32,887 nucleotides of DNA from a candidate division GN15 bacterium (lineage in GTDB: Bacteria; Zixibacteria; MSB-5A5; GN15; FEB-12): NCBI GenBank assembly GCA_003105265.1, contig PQAP01000001.1, positions 21,203 through 54,089 on the forward strand, given 5' to 3'. The translations under genes and the position numbers were made by a program. The notes under the pieces are model-generated. The model was not told where the DNA came from and did no database searches. It was given only the letters and a program-made list of their open reading frames with translations. Below, piece after piece: positions 23,614-32,887 of this stretch. How positions within the stretch are numbered: position 1 is the first letter of the stretch; each line of letters starts with the position of its first letter.

Positions 23614-24537
23614 ATGAAAACTACAATGCGTACAACTGATACCATTCTTGCGCTTGGCTTAGCTCTTATCGCGATTTTGGCGCCGGGTGTCATTCAGGCA
23701 CAACAGGGGTCTATCGCGATCGATCGCGTCACCTGCCGGTTCCAGGGCGATACTGTGCTGCTGCCGGGGAATGTCACGTTTGTCCTCCGCTATACCAACA
23801 ATACGGGGATGAAGGTCGACATCAGTGACGGTTTCCGCGTATCATCGCCCGATGGCGCCTATTGGGACAGCACTACCGTCATGGAGTCGGCAGGCGGCAC
23901 GTTTGCGGCTTATTTCGATGTCGTCTTTTACCTTGGTATCGCGGGCGGTTATATCCCCGGCGATGACACAATCGGTGTCCTGGGATCGGGAACGCCAACC
24001 GCGCCCAATCGACGGTTGCCCGATGGATACACCGGCACGCCGGTCACGATTACGCTCTGGAACCTGCCGGAGACAAACCACGGAAAGCATGTCTGTCTTG
24101 ACAGTAGCTTCTTTACTCCCGGCGGGACCTGGAAATGGGTGAGCGTGAATGGCGGCGTGGAGTACACTTACAAGCCGACCTTCTCCGGTTTATCCGGTCA
24201 GGCGTACAGCCCCGGCTCCGGATACTGCTTCTACCTCTATCATATGCCTTGCGCCGTTCTGAAGGAACGACTCGATAACCAGTCCGCTGTTGCCGTGTCG
24301 GGCTGCCCGTGCAGTATCTGCTGCACCGGCACTACCGGTGATGTCAATGGTGCAGGTATCGTTGATCTCAGCGACCTTAGTGCACTGGTTGCCTATTTGA
24401 CCGGCGGGGGATACGTGCTGCCGTGTGAAGAGGAAGCCAATATCAACGCTGCCGGCATAGTTGATCTATCGGACCTCAGCTCCCTGGTCAGCTACCTCAC
24501 CGGCGGCGGGTACGTACTTCCGTCCTGCCCACTATAG
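23614..24537 (+). CDS. Secreted protein with two C-terminal dockerin-like repeats
   Basis: A 307-residue exported protein with a signal peptide ending near VIQAQQ. A beta-rich, immunoglobulin-like N-terminal region of unassigned family has several Cys in its last third (CFYLYHMPCAVL, GCPCSICCTG). Two dockerin type I-like repeats follow at about 242-270 and 275-303: DVNGAGIVDLSDLSALV and NINAAGIVDLSDLSSLV, each followed by YLTGGGYVLP. Dockerin repeats bind calcium and normally dock to cohesins; here Ala replaces the usual fifth-position Asp in both loops, so calcium binding may be weak. An alternative ATG at 23626 has a similar but more distant AGGA site. Similar repeats are common at the C-termini of secreted proteins in FCB candidate phyla, where they may serve as sorting or anchoring modules. 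Confidence 0.85.
   Translation: MKTTMRTTDTILALGLALIAILAPGVIQAQQGSIAIDRVTCRFQGDTVLLPGNVTFVLRYTNNTGMKVDISDGFRVSSPDGAYWDSTTVMESAGGTFAAYFDVVFYLGIAGGYIPGDDTIGVLGSGTPTAPNRRLPDGYTGTPVTITLWNLPETNHGKHVCLDSSFFTPGGTWKWVSVNGGVEYTYKPTFSGLSGQAYSPGSGYCFYLYHMPCAVLKERLDNQSAVAVSGCPCSICCTGTTGDVNGAGIVDLSDLSALVAYLTGGGYVLPCEEEANINAAGIVDLSDLSSLVSYLTGGGYVLPSCPL
24337..24522 (+). repeat. Tandem dockerin-like repeat units inside the preceding gene
   Basis: Two 87-nt units at 24337-24423 and 24436-24522, separated by 12 nt, encode near-identical dockerin-like segments. The protein copies agree at most positions while many third codon positions differ, pointing to an old duplication kept by selection. Confidence 0.75.
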
Positions 24538-24625
24538 GGCATTGCCGGGCACGTTAAATCTGCTTCTCACCGACGGGACGCACGCAGAGCGGTTCTCCAA
24601 GCGATTTCCGGCAAAACCTTTCTGC

Positions 24626-24653
24626 TTGACTGGCGTTATAAATCCTGTAAATT
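24626..24653 (+). promoter_or_regulatory. Candidate promoter of the heat-shock operon
   Basis: TTGACT (24626-24631), 16-bp spacer, TAAATT (24648-24653), a sigma70-like match 64 bp before the hrcA ATG. The inverted repeat at 24664-24701 lies directly downstream, where a repressor site would be expected. Confidence 0.5.
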
Positions 24654-24663
24654 ATGGCTAAAC

Positions 24664-24701
24664 TGCCAATTGAAATGCCAAAATGGCATGATTGTCTGGC
24701 A
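24664..24701. promoter_or_regulatory. TGCCA/TGGCA inverted-repeat operator candidate before hrcA
   Basis: A perfect inner repeat ATGCCA-AAA-TGGCAT (24675-24689) is flanked by a further TGCCA (24664-24668) and TGGCA (24697-24701), nearly symmetric around 24682. It sits between the predicted transcription start and the hrcA ATG, the usual place of CIRCE. It does not resemble the CIRCE consensus TTAGCACTC-N9-GAGTGCTAA. Confidence 0.5.
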
Positions 24702-24716
24702 ATAGGTTAACACGAT

Positions 24717-25769
24717 ATGGTATCCGGGTTTGAACATCTGTCGGAACGTGAGAAGCAGGTACTGGCGAATCTGGTGAACTACTATATCGCCTCAGCCGAC
24801 CCGGTCGGTTCACGGGTGATCGCCAACCGATTCAATATGGGCCTCTCGTCGGCGACTATCCGCAACACGCTCCAGGACCTTGAGGAACTGGGACTGGTAG
24901 AACAGCCGCATACCTCGGCGGGCCGAATTCCGACCGACAGCGGCTACCGCGTCTATGTCGATTTCCTGCTTAAGCCCGAGAAACTGAGCGCCGCTGAAGA
25001 ACAGAAGATTCGCAGCGGGATCCTGAAAGAGGGGCGCGGGATCAACGAAATCCTTGGGCAGACCGCCAAAATCCTCGGCGATATCAGTAAACAGCTGGGC
25101 GTCACGATTGCCCCGAAATTCGAGGAAGGGCAGCTCCGCAATGTCCGGTTGATCCCGGTCGCCGACGGCCGGATCATGGTGATCGTGATTGTCAATTCCG
25201 GACTGGCCAGATCGGTGATACTGGAGATCGAGGCGACGTTCGATGACGGTGCTCTGGCCGAAGTTGAGCAGGCACTCAACGAGCGGCTGGCGGGACTGAC
25301 GCTGGCGGACATCCGCGATACGATTTCCGCCCGCATGTCGAACGTAACCGGCCACGGCCGTCTGCTCAATCTGGTGATCGACTCGAAAGACAGGATCTGG
25401 CGGGAGGACCGCAGCGACGACCTGTTCGTGGCGGGCACCGACAAACTGCTCACCATGCCGGAGTTCGCAAGTCGGGAGCGGCTCTCGAACCTGATGAAGC
25501 TGCTCGAGGATGGCCGCGTCCTGTCGGAGTTCCTGAGCCAGGCGCACGAGGAAGGACTGTTCATTACCATCGGGCGGGAGAACACGATCAGTGAAATCGT
25601 CAACTGCTCGGTAGTGAGCTCAACGTACAAGATCGGCAATATCACCGGGACGATCGGCGTGATCGGGCCGACCCGCATGCCGTACAGCAAACTGGTGTCG
25701 GTCGTGGAATATACGGCCCGGTCAATCACGGAAGTGTTGTCGGGATTGGATTACAAACGGGATACGTGA
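24717..25769 (+). CDS. hrcA: Heat-inducible transcription repressor HrcA
   Basis: HrcA represses heat-shock chaperone operons and is kept active by GroEL. The 350-residue protein begins with the winged helix-turn-helix (LSEREKQVLANLVNYYI, PVGSRVIANRF, SSATIRNTLQDLEELGLVEQPHTSAGRIPTD in parts), typical for the family. It continues with the GAF-like inducer/dimer domain and the C-terminal segment IGRENTISEIVNCSVVSS, then GTIGVIGPTRMPYSK. Length is standard. It opens the hrcA-grpE-dnaK-dnaJ operon, with grpE 4 bp after its stop. The expected CIRCE operator is not seen upstream; a different inverted repeat takes its place. Confidence 0.96.
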   Translation: MVSGFEHLSEREKQVLANLVNYYIASADPVGSRVIANRFNMGLSSATIRNTLQDLEELGLVEQPHTSAGRIPTDSGYRVYVDFLLKPEKLSAAEEQKIRSGILKEGRGINEILGQTAKILGDISKQLGVTIAPKFEEGQLRNVRLIPVADGRIMVIVIVNSGLARSVILEIEATFDDGALAEVEQALNERLAGLTLADIRDTISARMSNVTGHGRLLNLVIDSKDRIWREDRSDDLFVAGTDKLLTMPEFASRERLSNLMKLLEDGRVLSEFLSQAHEEGLFITIGRENTISEIVNCSVVSSTYKIGNITGTIGVIGPTRMPYSKLVSVVEYTARSITEVLSGLDYKRDT

Positions 25770-25773
25770 GAAG

Positions 25774-26391
25774 ATGACAGACGAAAAGACCATGCGCGGC
25801 GACAACGATTCGCCTGAAAAAATTGAAATCGAAATTGAACACGCCGGTAAAGGTCCGTTGCCGGTCGATCCCGACCCCGTGCTCAAAGCCGAAGATTTCT
25901 CCGGCGAGCCGGCGACCGACGAGGAGTCAACCGCGGTAGAGGTGGAAACGCCCAACCAGCGCATTCGCGAACTGGAAGACAAACTGCTTCGGACTGCCGC
26001 CGACTTCGACAACTACAAGAAGCGGACCGCCCGTCAATTCGAAGAAATGGCCAATGCCGCCACCGACCGGCTTATGGGTGAGTTTCTCGAGATCATTGAC
26101 AATTTCGAACGGGCACGCGAACACGCCCGTGAAGACGCCTCGCTGGAATCGCTGCTTAAGGGATTGGAACTGATCCACGGGCAGATGGTGGCGTTGCTCG
26201 CAAAATACAATATCGAGCCAATCGAGGCGCTCGGCAAACCGTTCGATGCGAACCTTCATGATGCGCTGTTTCAGGTGGATTCGGATGAATATGCCGAAGG
26301 AATCGTGGCGCAGGAAGTGGCGAGAGGATACAAGCAGGGAAATCGGGTTTTGCGGCACAGCCGCGTTGCGGTCAGCAAGGGGAAAAAGTAA
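25774..26391 (+). CDS. grpE: Nucleotide exchange factor GrpE
   Basis: GrpE releases ADP from DnaK and so drives its folding cycle; it also acts as a thermosensor through its long helix. The 205-residue product has an acidic, disordered N-terminus, a long coiled coil (IRELEDKLLRTAADFDNYKKRT, in part), and the family signature region including LIHGQMVALLAKYNIEPI, GKPFDANLHDALF and a final beta domain with GIVAQEVARGYKQGNRVLRHSRVAVSKG (in part). It sits between hrcA and dnaK, 4 bp and 53 bp away respectively. The ATG at 25774 has a weak GAGAAG site inside the end of hrcA, suggesting translational coupling. Confidence 0.95.
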   Translation: MTDEKTMRGDNDSPEKIEIEIEHAGKGPLPVDPDPVLKAEDFSGEPATDEESTAVEVETPNQRIRELEDKLLRTAADFDNYKKRTARQFEEMANAATDRLMGEFLEIIDNFERAREHAREDASLESLLKGLELIHGQMVALLAKYNIEPIEALGKPFDANLHDALFQVDSDEYAEGIVAQEVARGYKQGNRVLRHSRVAVSKGKK

Positions 26392-26435
26392 TAACGCTGC
26401 TGCCGTTGTATGTGGAAATGTGTGAATCGAAATAG

Positions 26436-28379
<1,944 letters not shown>

Positions 28380-28385
28380 GGGCAG

Positions 28386-29549
28386 ATGACCGCCAAGAGA
28401 GATTTCTACGAGGTCCTGGGAGTCGACCGCTCTGCCGATGAGGCGGCGGTGAAGTCGGCCTACCGGAAGAAGGCGATGCAGTACCACCCGGACCGCAATC
28501 CGGGCAACAAGGACGCAGAGGAGAAGTTCAAGGAGGCAACCGAAGCGTACGAGGTGCTGAAAGATCCTCAGAAGCGGCAGATGTACGATCAATACGGTCA
28601 CGCGGGACTGGGCCAGGGAGCCGGTTTCGGCGGCTACGGCGGCGGGTTCGAGGGATTCGATCTCAGCGATGCCCTTCGCGCCTTCATGCGCGATTTCGGA
28701 GGTGGCGGCTCTATTTTCGAGGACTTCTTCGATACCGGGATGGGGCGTGGCCGCCGCTCCAACCGCGGCGAGGATCTGCGCGTCCGCATTACCTTGACTC
28801 TTGAAGAGATTAATTCCGGCGTGGAAAAGACGCTCAAGGTGAATCGCCTGCTCCGGTGCGAAGTCTGCAGCGGATCCGGCGTGGCGGCCGGATCTTCTCG
28901 AAAGACCTGCCCGCAATGTAAGGGCGCGGGCCAGGTGCGGACGGTCTCCCGTACGTTCCTCGGTACGATTCAGCAGGTCAGCACCTGCAATATGTGCAGA
29001 GGAACCGGGGAGATCATCGCCGACCCCTGCCGCAACTGCGGCGGCGAGGGCCGCACCAAGGGAAGCTCTACCGTCACCATCAAGGTTCCGCCGGGTGTTT
29101 CCAGCGGCAACTATATGACGGTCGACGGCATGGGCAATGCCGCACCCCACGGTGGGACGCCCGGAAACCTGATTGCCGTCTTTGAGGAGAAGGAACATCA
29201 GCTTTTCACCCGCCACGGTGACAATATCATTTACGAAATGCCGATTTCGTTTGTCACCGCGACGCTGGGGGGCGAGGCTACCGTGCCGACGTTGAACAGT
29301 TCGGAGAACCTGAAGATTCCGGCCGGGACACAGTCGGGCAAGGTCCTTCGGCTGAAAGGCAAGGGGATTCCGCATTTGCACCACTCCGGTCGCGGTGACC
29401 AGTTGGTGCAAGTGATGGTCTGGGTACCAACTAAACTGAACGCCGAAGATAAGAATCTGCTCGAGACGCTGGCCCGGTCCGACGGTTTCAAACCGCCCAA
29501 GACAGACAAATCGTTTTTTGAACGGCTGCGTGAGTCGCTGGGAGTATAG
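28386..29549 (+). CDS. dnaJ: Hsp40 co-chaperone DnaJ
   Basis: DnaJ delivers substrates to DnaK and stimulates its ATPase. The 387-residue type I protein has a J domain with the HPD motif ([17 protein letters not shown]) and a Gly/Phe-rich linker (about 75-110, [14 protein letters not shown]). The zinc-finger domain has four CxxCxGxG repeats ([32 protein letters not shown]), and the C-terminal substrate-binding domains are present. All key residues are present. It lies 6 bp after dnaK and 2 bp before prmA. Confidence 0.97.
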   Translation: MTAKRDFYEVLGVDRSADEAAVKSAYRKKAMQYHPDRNPGNKDAEEKFKEATEAYEVLKDPQKRQMYDQYGHAGLGQGAGFGGYGGGFEGFDLSDALRAFMRDFGGGGSIFEDFFDTGMGRGRRSNRGEDLRVRITLTLEEINSGVEKTLKVNRLLRCEVCSGSGVAAGSSRKTCPQCKGAGQVRTVSRTFLGTIQQVSTCNMCRGTGEIIADPCRNCGGEGRTKGSSTVTIKVPPGVSSGNYMTVDGMGNAAPHGGTPGNLIAVFEEKEHQLFTRHGDNIIYEMPISFVTATLGGEATVPTLNSSENLKIPAGTQSGKVLRLKGKGIPHLHHSGRGDQLVQVMVWVPTKLNAEDKNLLETLARSDGFKPPKTDKSFFERLRESLGV

Positions 29550-29551
29550 GT

Positions 29552-30433
29552 ATGCCGGAACAGCAGCCGCAGGAATATATCGAGGCGCGGGTCGACATAC
29601 CGCGGGAGTATGCCGACGCCGTCTGCAATTTCGTCATCGAAAACATCGCCAATGGAATCGTGCTCGAAGAAGAAGACGATTCTCCGACGGTGGGCATCCA
29701 GTTTTACGTGGATGAGGCCAGGGCGGGCTACCGCGAGCAACTCAATTTGTACGTGGCTTCAATTCTTGTCGACAGCGGCCTGACACCGCCGACCATCAGC
29801 GAACGACGTGTGAAAAACCTTGAATGGATTGAAGAGTACCGGGCGTCGGTCAAGCCAATTCGCATTGCCGACGATGTGGTGGTCCGGCCGCCCTGGCACG
29901 ATCCGCTTCCCAACACGCGGTATGACATCATTGTCGAACCCCGCATGGCGTTCGGCACCGGCAGCCACGAAACCACCCGGAGTTGCCTGAAGATAATCCG
30001 TGAACGATTCCAACCCGGCATGCGGTTCCTCGATCTCGGTACCGGGTCCGGCATACTGTCGATTCTGGCCGCACGGATGGGGGCGGTCTATGTAAAGGCA
30101 ATCGACTACGATTTGGCCGCCGTCCAGAATGCCAAGGAGAATTGCGCTATCAACAACGTATCGACTCCATGTGATATTCTCTTCGGGTCGGTCGAGAAAT
30201 GCGAGTGGGACGAACCGTACGACTTTGTGGCTGCGAACATCATCAAGAGTACCATCCTCCCGATGCTCAACACGCTCGTCAAGCTGACTCGTTCGAGTGG
30301 AACGCTCATGCTCTCCGGCCTGCTGACACAGGATGAAGAGGAAGTCAGCGCGGCGCTCCGACAACTCGGAGAGGCAGACTTCACGATTCTCGCCGACAAC
30401 AAGTGGCTCACGTACGCAGTGAAGAAGCGGTAG
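29552..30433 (+). CDS. prmA: Ribosomal protein L11 methyltransferase
   Basis: PrmA trimethylates ribosomal protein L11 using S-adenosylmethionine. The 293-residue product has an N-terminal substrate-recognition domain and a class I methyltransferase domain with FGTGSHETTRSCL, the SAM loop FLDLGTGSGILSILAARMGA, an acidic motif AIDYDLAAVQNAKENC and FVAANIIKSTI (motif IV). The length and motifs are typical. A GGGAG site within the dnaJ end precedes the ATG. prmA and rsmE directly after dnaJ is an arrangement also known from Firmicutes and other phyla, linking chaperone supply with ribosome modification. Confidence 0.94.
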   Translation: MPEQQPQEYIEARVDIPREYADAVCNFVIENIANGIVLEEEDDSPTVGIQFYVDEARAGYREQLNLYVASILVDSGLTPPTISERRVKNLEWIEEYRASVKPIRIADDVVVRPPWHDPLPNTRYDIIVEPRMAFGTGSHETTRSCLKIIRERFQPGMRFLDLGTGSGILSILAARMGAVYVKAIDYDLAAVQNAKENCAINNVSTPCDILFGSVEKCEWDEPYDFVAANIIKSTILPMLNTLVKLTRSSGTLMLSGLLTQDEEEVSAALRQLGEADFTILADNKWLTYAVKKR

Positions 30434-30436
30434 CGT

Positions 30437-31183
30437 ATGGAGCCGCCGATCTTCTTCGCCCCTTCTCACAGTATACACGACGATCAAATTCAGTTGCCTG
30501 CGAACGAGACCCATCACGCCTGTGAGGTCCTCCGGTTGCGGTCCGGCGCGCTCGTGATTGTTGTCGATGGCCTCGGTACCGCATATCGGGGCGAACTGAA
30601 GATTGAATCAACGAAGTCAGCGATGGTCAGCGTCCATGCACACATCCGCAATTTTGGTGAACCAGACTGCCGCCTGACTCTTGCGGCCGGGCTGTCTGTC
30701 GGGTTCAAGTTCGACGAAGTAGTCGACAAGGGAACGCAGCTGGGGGTGAGCCGCTTTGTGCCGCTGATTACGGAGAAATCGAAGGTCAAGCTGGAGGACG
30801 CCCGTCGCATCGCGCTCAAGACCGCGCGTCTTGAGAAAGTCGCGCTCGCGGCGATGAAACAATGCCGGCGGTCGCTCCGACCGGAGATCGCCACGCCCAC
30901 GACTTTCGCTCAGTATCTCAGTCAGATCGACCGTGACAGCTTCAAGCTGATCTTTCACCCGACTGAAGGCGCTCGCGCGCTGGCCGACGTTTTCCCGTCG
31001 GAGATACCCAAACGCGTTACGCTGATGGTTGGACCGGAAGCAGGGTTCAGTGCCGGCGAAGTCAATCGTGCCAGCGCGAAGGGGTTCACGTCCGTATCGC
31101 TCGGCCCGCGAGTCCTGCGGACCGAGACCGCCGGAGCGGTGGTTTGCGCCCTGGTGATGGCGCATTTTGGGGAATTGAGATAA
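30437..31183 (+). CDS. rsmE: 16S rRNA (uracil-1498-N3)-methyltransferase RsmE
   Basis: RsmE methylates N3 of U1498 in the 16S rRNA decoding region. The 248-residue SPOUT-class protein has an N-terminal PUA-like domain (HHACEVLRLRSGALVIVVDG, in part). Its C-terminal trefoil-knot domain carries QLGVSRFVPLITEKSKVK, KQCRRSLRPEI, LMVGPEAGFSAGEV and SLGPRVLRTETA, which are diagnostic. It starts 3 bp after prmA and is the last clear member of the hrcA operon; the prepilin peptidase follows after 26 bp. Confidence 0.94.
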   Translation: MEPPIFFAPSHSIHDDQIQLPANETHHACEVLRLRSGALVIVVDGLGTAYRGELKIESTKSAMVSVHAHIRNFGEPDCRLTLAAGLSVGFKFDEVVDKGTQLGVSRFVPLITEKSKVKLEDARRIALKTARLEKVALAAMKQCRRSLRPEIATPTTFAQYLSQIDRDSFKLIFHPTEGARALADVFPSEIPKRVTLMVGPEAGFSAGEVNRASAKGFTSVSLGPRVLRTETAGAVVCALVMAHFGELR

Positions 31184-31209
31184 TTCACTCTTACGCCGAT
31201 ATTATCGGT

Positions 31210-31992
31210 ATGGATACCAGCACTTATCTGATCATAGGGGCGCTCGGCCTGGCAATCGGCTCGTTTCTCAATGTTGTTATCTATCGTCTGCCGATCGGCC
31301 GGAATATCGCAGTTGGCCGGTCGTATTGCCCGTCGTGCAAGACACAACTGAAGTGGTACCACAACATCCCGGTGCTGAGTTACATCGCGCTGGGCGGCCG
31401 ATGCGGATTTTGTAAAACGCGAATTTCGTTCCGGTATCCGCTGGTCGAATTGCTCACCGCCGGGTGTTTCGTCTATTTCCTCCGGCAATATCAACTGCAC
31501 ATACCGTTCTTCGTCTTCAGCGCCCTGTGCTGCGCGCTGATAGTGATTTTCTTCATTGATCTCGATCACCAAATCATTCCCGACTGGATTACGTTGCCGG
31601 GAATCATGACAGGGCTGGCAGTTTCATTTGTGCCGGGAGGGATCGGTATTGCCGCCTCGGCAATCGGCCTGGCAGTAGGCGGCGGCTCGCTGTATCTGGC
31701 CGCGGTGCTGGGGGAGAAGCTGTTCAAAAAAGAGGCGATGGGGGGTGGGGATATCAAAATGGCCGCCATGCTGGGCACGTTTCTCGGATGGCAGAAAGTA
31801 CTGCTTCTGTTCATCTCGGCGGCGGTGATCGGGCTGGTGGTGTCGATTATCTGGATGCTGGTATCGGCGCGGTTGCGAAAAGAGCGGCTGATTCCGTTTG
31901 GTCCGTTTCTGGCGCTCGGGGCGATGCTGGCAATCGTCTACGGGGACCGGCTGATTCAGTTTTATATTCAGAATTTCCTGCGCCCTTACTAA
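31210..31992 (+). CDS. pilD: Type IV prepilin peptidase/N-methyltransferase
   Basis: An inner-membrane aspartic protease that cleaves type IV prepilin or pseudopilin leaders and methylates the new N-terminus. The 260-residue polytopic protein starts MDTSTYLIIGALGLAIGSFLN. It has the zinc-binding CPSC and CGFC pairs of bifunctional PilD, FFIDLDHQIIPDWITLPG with the first catalytic Asp, and GGGDIKMAAMLG with the second. The in-frame region upstream of 31210 overlaps rsmE and does not look membrane-like, so 31210 is the start, although the ribosome-binding site is weak. No pilin gene is in the window, so the pathway (type IV pili or type II secretion) is unknown; pilD is the generic symbol for the family. 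Confidence 0.92.
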   Translation: MDTSTYLIIGALGLAIGSFLNVVIYRLPIGRNIAVGRSYCPSCKTQLKWYHNIPVLSYIALGGRCGFCKTRISFRYPLVELLTAGCFVYFLRQYQLHIPFFVFSALCCALIVIFFIDLDHQIIPDWITLPGIMTGLAVSFVPGGIGIAASAIGLAVGGGSLYLAAVLGEKLFKKEAMGGGDIKMAAMLGTFLGWQKVLLLFISAAVIGLVVSIIWMLVSARLRKERLIPFGPFLALGAMLAIVYGDRLIQFYIQNFLRPY

Positions 31993-32063
31993 AGCTCGTG
32001 CGGCCGGGGAGATTTTCCTCCTCTCATGACATAGCGTGATTTTCCGATGAATGGTATATCGTT

Positions 32064-32887
32064 ATGGCACGGAAGAAATACAGATTCGAAGCGGAACTTC
32101 ACCTGGGATTACTGGTCATTGTTCTCGTTCTCCTGGCGCTGAACCTGGTGTCGAACTATGTGGTGTTTCGGGCACGGATCAGGATGCAGGAAAACGGCCT
32201 GGCCGATCTGAGCACGGCGTCGATCGGCATCGGACGGGCGGTGCAACAGGACCCCACCTTCACGCTGACTCAGAAGCAAACCGCCGAGTTCATGAGGAGT
32301 TTTCAGCTCAGCGACCTTCGGATCGTGCCGTTTCTCTCCTCTCGCAGCCCCGAGGAGTTGCGGTCCTGGTTTCGCTCAACGGTCAGAGGCCTGCCGCCCG
32401 ATAAAGTAGCCGATCTTTCCGATCAACTTCTCAAATCAGAGCCCAACAAGCTGATTCGCGGGAAAGGGGCAGAGTATTTCTTTGTGCGGCCGGTACAGGT
32501 CGGCAGCGGCAACCGGCTCATTGTGCTCTCCAGAGAGTATCCGGAACTGGCGTATCTCGAGGACTCAGGACGACTGCTACTGCAGATCGGCGAGGTTGGA
32601 CTGGCCGTGGTGGCACTCGTCTACCTTTTGGTGTCGCGGTTCATCCTGTCGCCGTTCCGGAAGATGAAGCAGCAGGCGCTAGCGGCGGGGCGGATGATCG
32701 ACAGTTCGAAAGGGGAGGTCGAGCAGATTGTAACCGAGTACGAGAAGGTAATTACCGATCTGAAAGCCGGCGAAGCCGAATTGCGACGAGTCAACGCCAT
32801 CATTCAGGAGCGCGCCGACTCACTCGAAGAATTCAACCGCTACCTGGTGGCGGCTGTTGACTCCGGAGTCGTAACGCTTGATATGCA
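32064..32887 (+). CDS. Sensor histidine kinase, N-terminal part (runs off the window)
   Basis: An open frame begins at ATG 32064 and stays open to the end of the window (274 codons). The product has TM1 at residues 13-30 (LHLGLLVIVLVLLALNLV), a periplasmic domain of about 145 residues, TM2 near residues 175-195 (VGLAVVALVYLLVSRFIL), and a juxtamembrane coiled coil with a HAMP-like start (SPFRKMKQQALAAGRMI). NRYLVAAVDSGVVTLDM follows, a common PAS-domain opening. This layout is typical of NtrB-like sensor kinases; the kinase core must lie past the edge, so the kinase identity is inferred. No ribosome-binding site is obvious. It follows pilD by 71 bp, suggesting pilus or secretion control. Confidence 0.75.
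   Translation, partial: MARKKYRFEAELHLGLLVIVLVLLALNLVSNYVVFRARIRMQENGLADLSTASIGIGRAVQQDPTFTLTQKQTAEFMRSFQLSDLRIVPFLSSRSPEELRSWFRSTVRGLPPDKVADLSDQLLKSEPNKLIRGKGAEYFFVRPVQVGSGNRLIVLSREYPELAYLEDSGRLLLQIGEVGLAVVALVYLLVSRFILSPFRKMKQQALAAGRMIDSSKGEVEQIVTEYEKVITDLKAGEAELRRVNAIIQERADSLEEFNRYLVAAVDSGVVTLDM

Overview
The window looks like chromosome from a diderm (Gram-negative-type) bacterium with roughly mid-50s percent GC. The outer-membrane machinery (BamA, a Skp/OmpH chaperone, LpxD, Lgt, a small beta-barrel protein and lipobox lipoproteins) shows the cell plan. Secreted proteins with paired dockerin-like repeats (DVNGxGIVDLSDLSxLVxYLTGGG style), a DUF4384/PEGA-type protein and a small TSP3/EF-hand-like peptide suggest the FCB group, most like candidate phyla such as Zixibacteria. 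That placement is an inference from protein style, not a database result. No tRNA, rRNA, CRISPR array, insertion sequence or prophage gene was seen; this is a stable chromosomal backbone with one lineage-specific secreted-protein stretch.

Layout. (1) 1-2.2 kb: 3' part of a large HEAT-repeat protein gene (+). (2) 2.46-4.95 kb, minus strand: rsmI, a PAP2-superfamily membrane enzyme and lgt, overlapping and probably co-transcribed. (3) 5.03-6.2 kb, plus: ssb and a two-TM protein ending in a HAMP domain. (4) 6.2-10.6 kb, minus: rplU-bamA-skp-lpxD, an envelope-biogenesis operon headed by ribosomal protein L21. (5) 10.9-13.8 kb, plus: uvrB and an overlapping lipoprotein gene, ending at a strong hairpin that faces an acyl-CoA dehydrogenase. 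(6) 13.85-17.9 kb, minus: acyl-CoA dehydrogenase, a secreted TPR protein, and the purD-purE pair. (7) 18.3-24.5 kb, plus: a beta-barrel protein, an NtrC-type sigma54 response regulator, an FnIII-like lipoprotein, a DUF4384/PEGA protein, a tiny secreted protein and a dockerin-like protein. (8) 24.7-31.2 kb, plus: the heat-shock operon hrcA-grpE-dnaK-dnaJ with prmA and rsmE. (9) 31.2 kb-end, plus: a prepilin peptidase and the first part of a sensor histidine kinase cut by the window edge.

Functional links. BamA, Skp and LpxD together build the outer membrane (protein insertion, periplasmic chaperoning, lipid A). Lgt matures the lipoproteins, two of which are encoded here. HrcA probably represses its own operon, but the sequence before hrcA is not a classical CIRCE element; it carries a different TGCCA/TGGCA inverted repeat, one of the more interesting signals here. 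Several gene starts were moved inward from the longest ORF because promoters, terminators or ribosome-binding sites overlap the longer version (ssb, rsmI, lgt, rplU, the response regulator, the prepilin peptidase).
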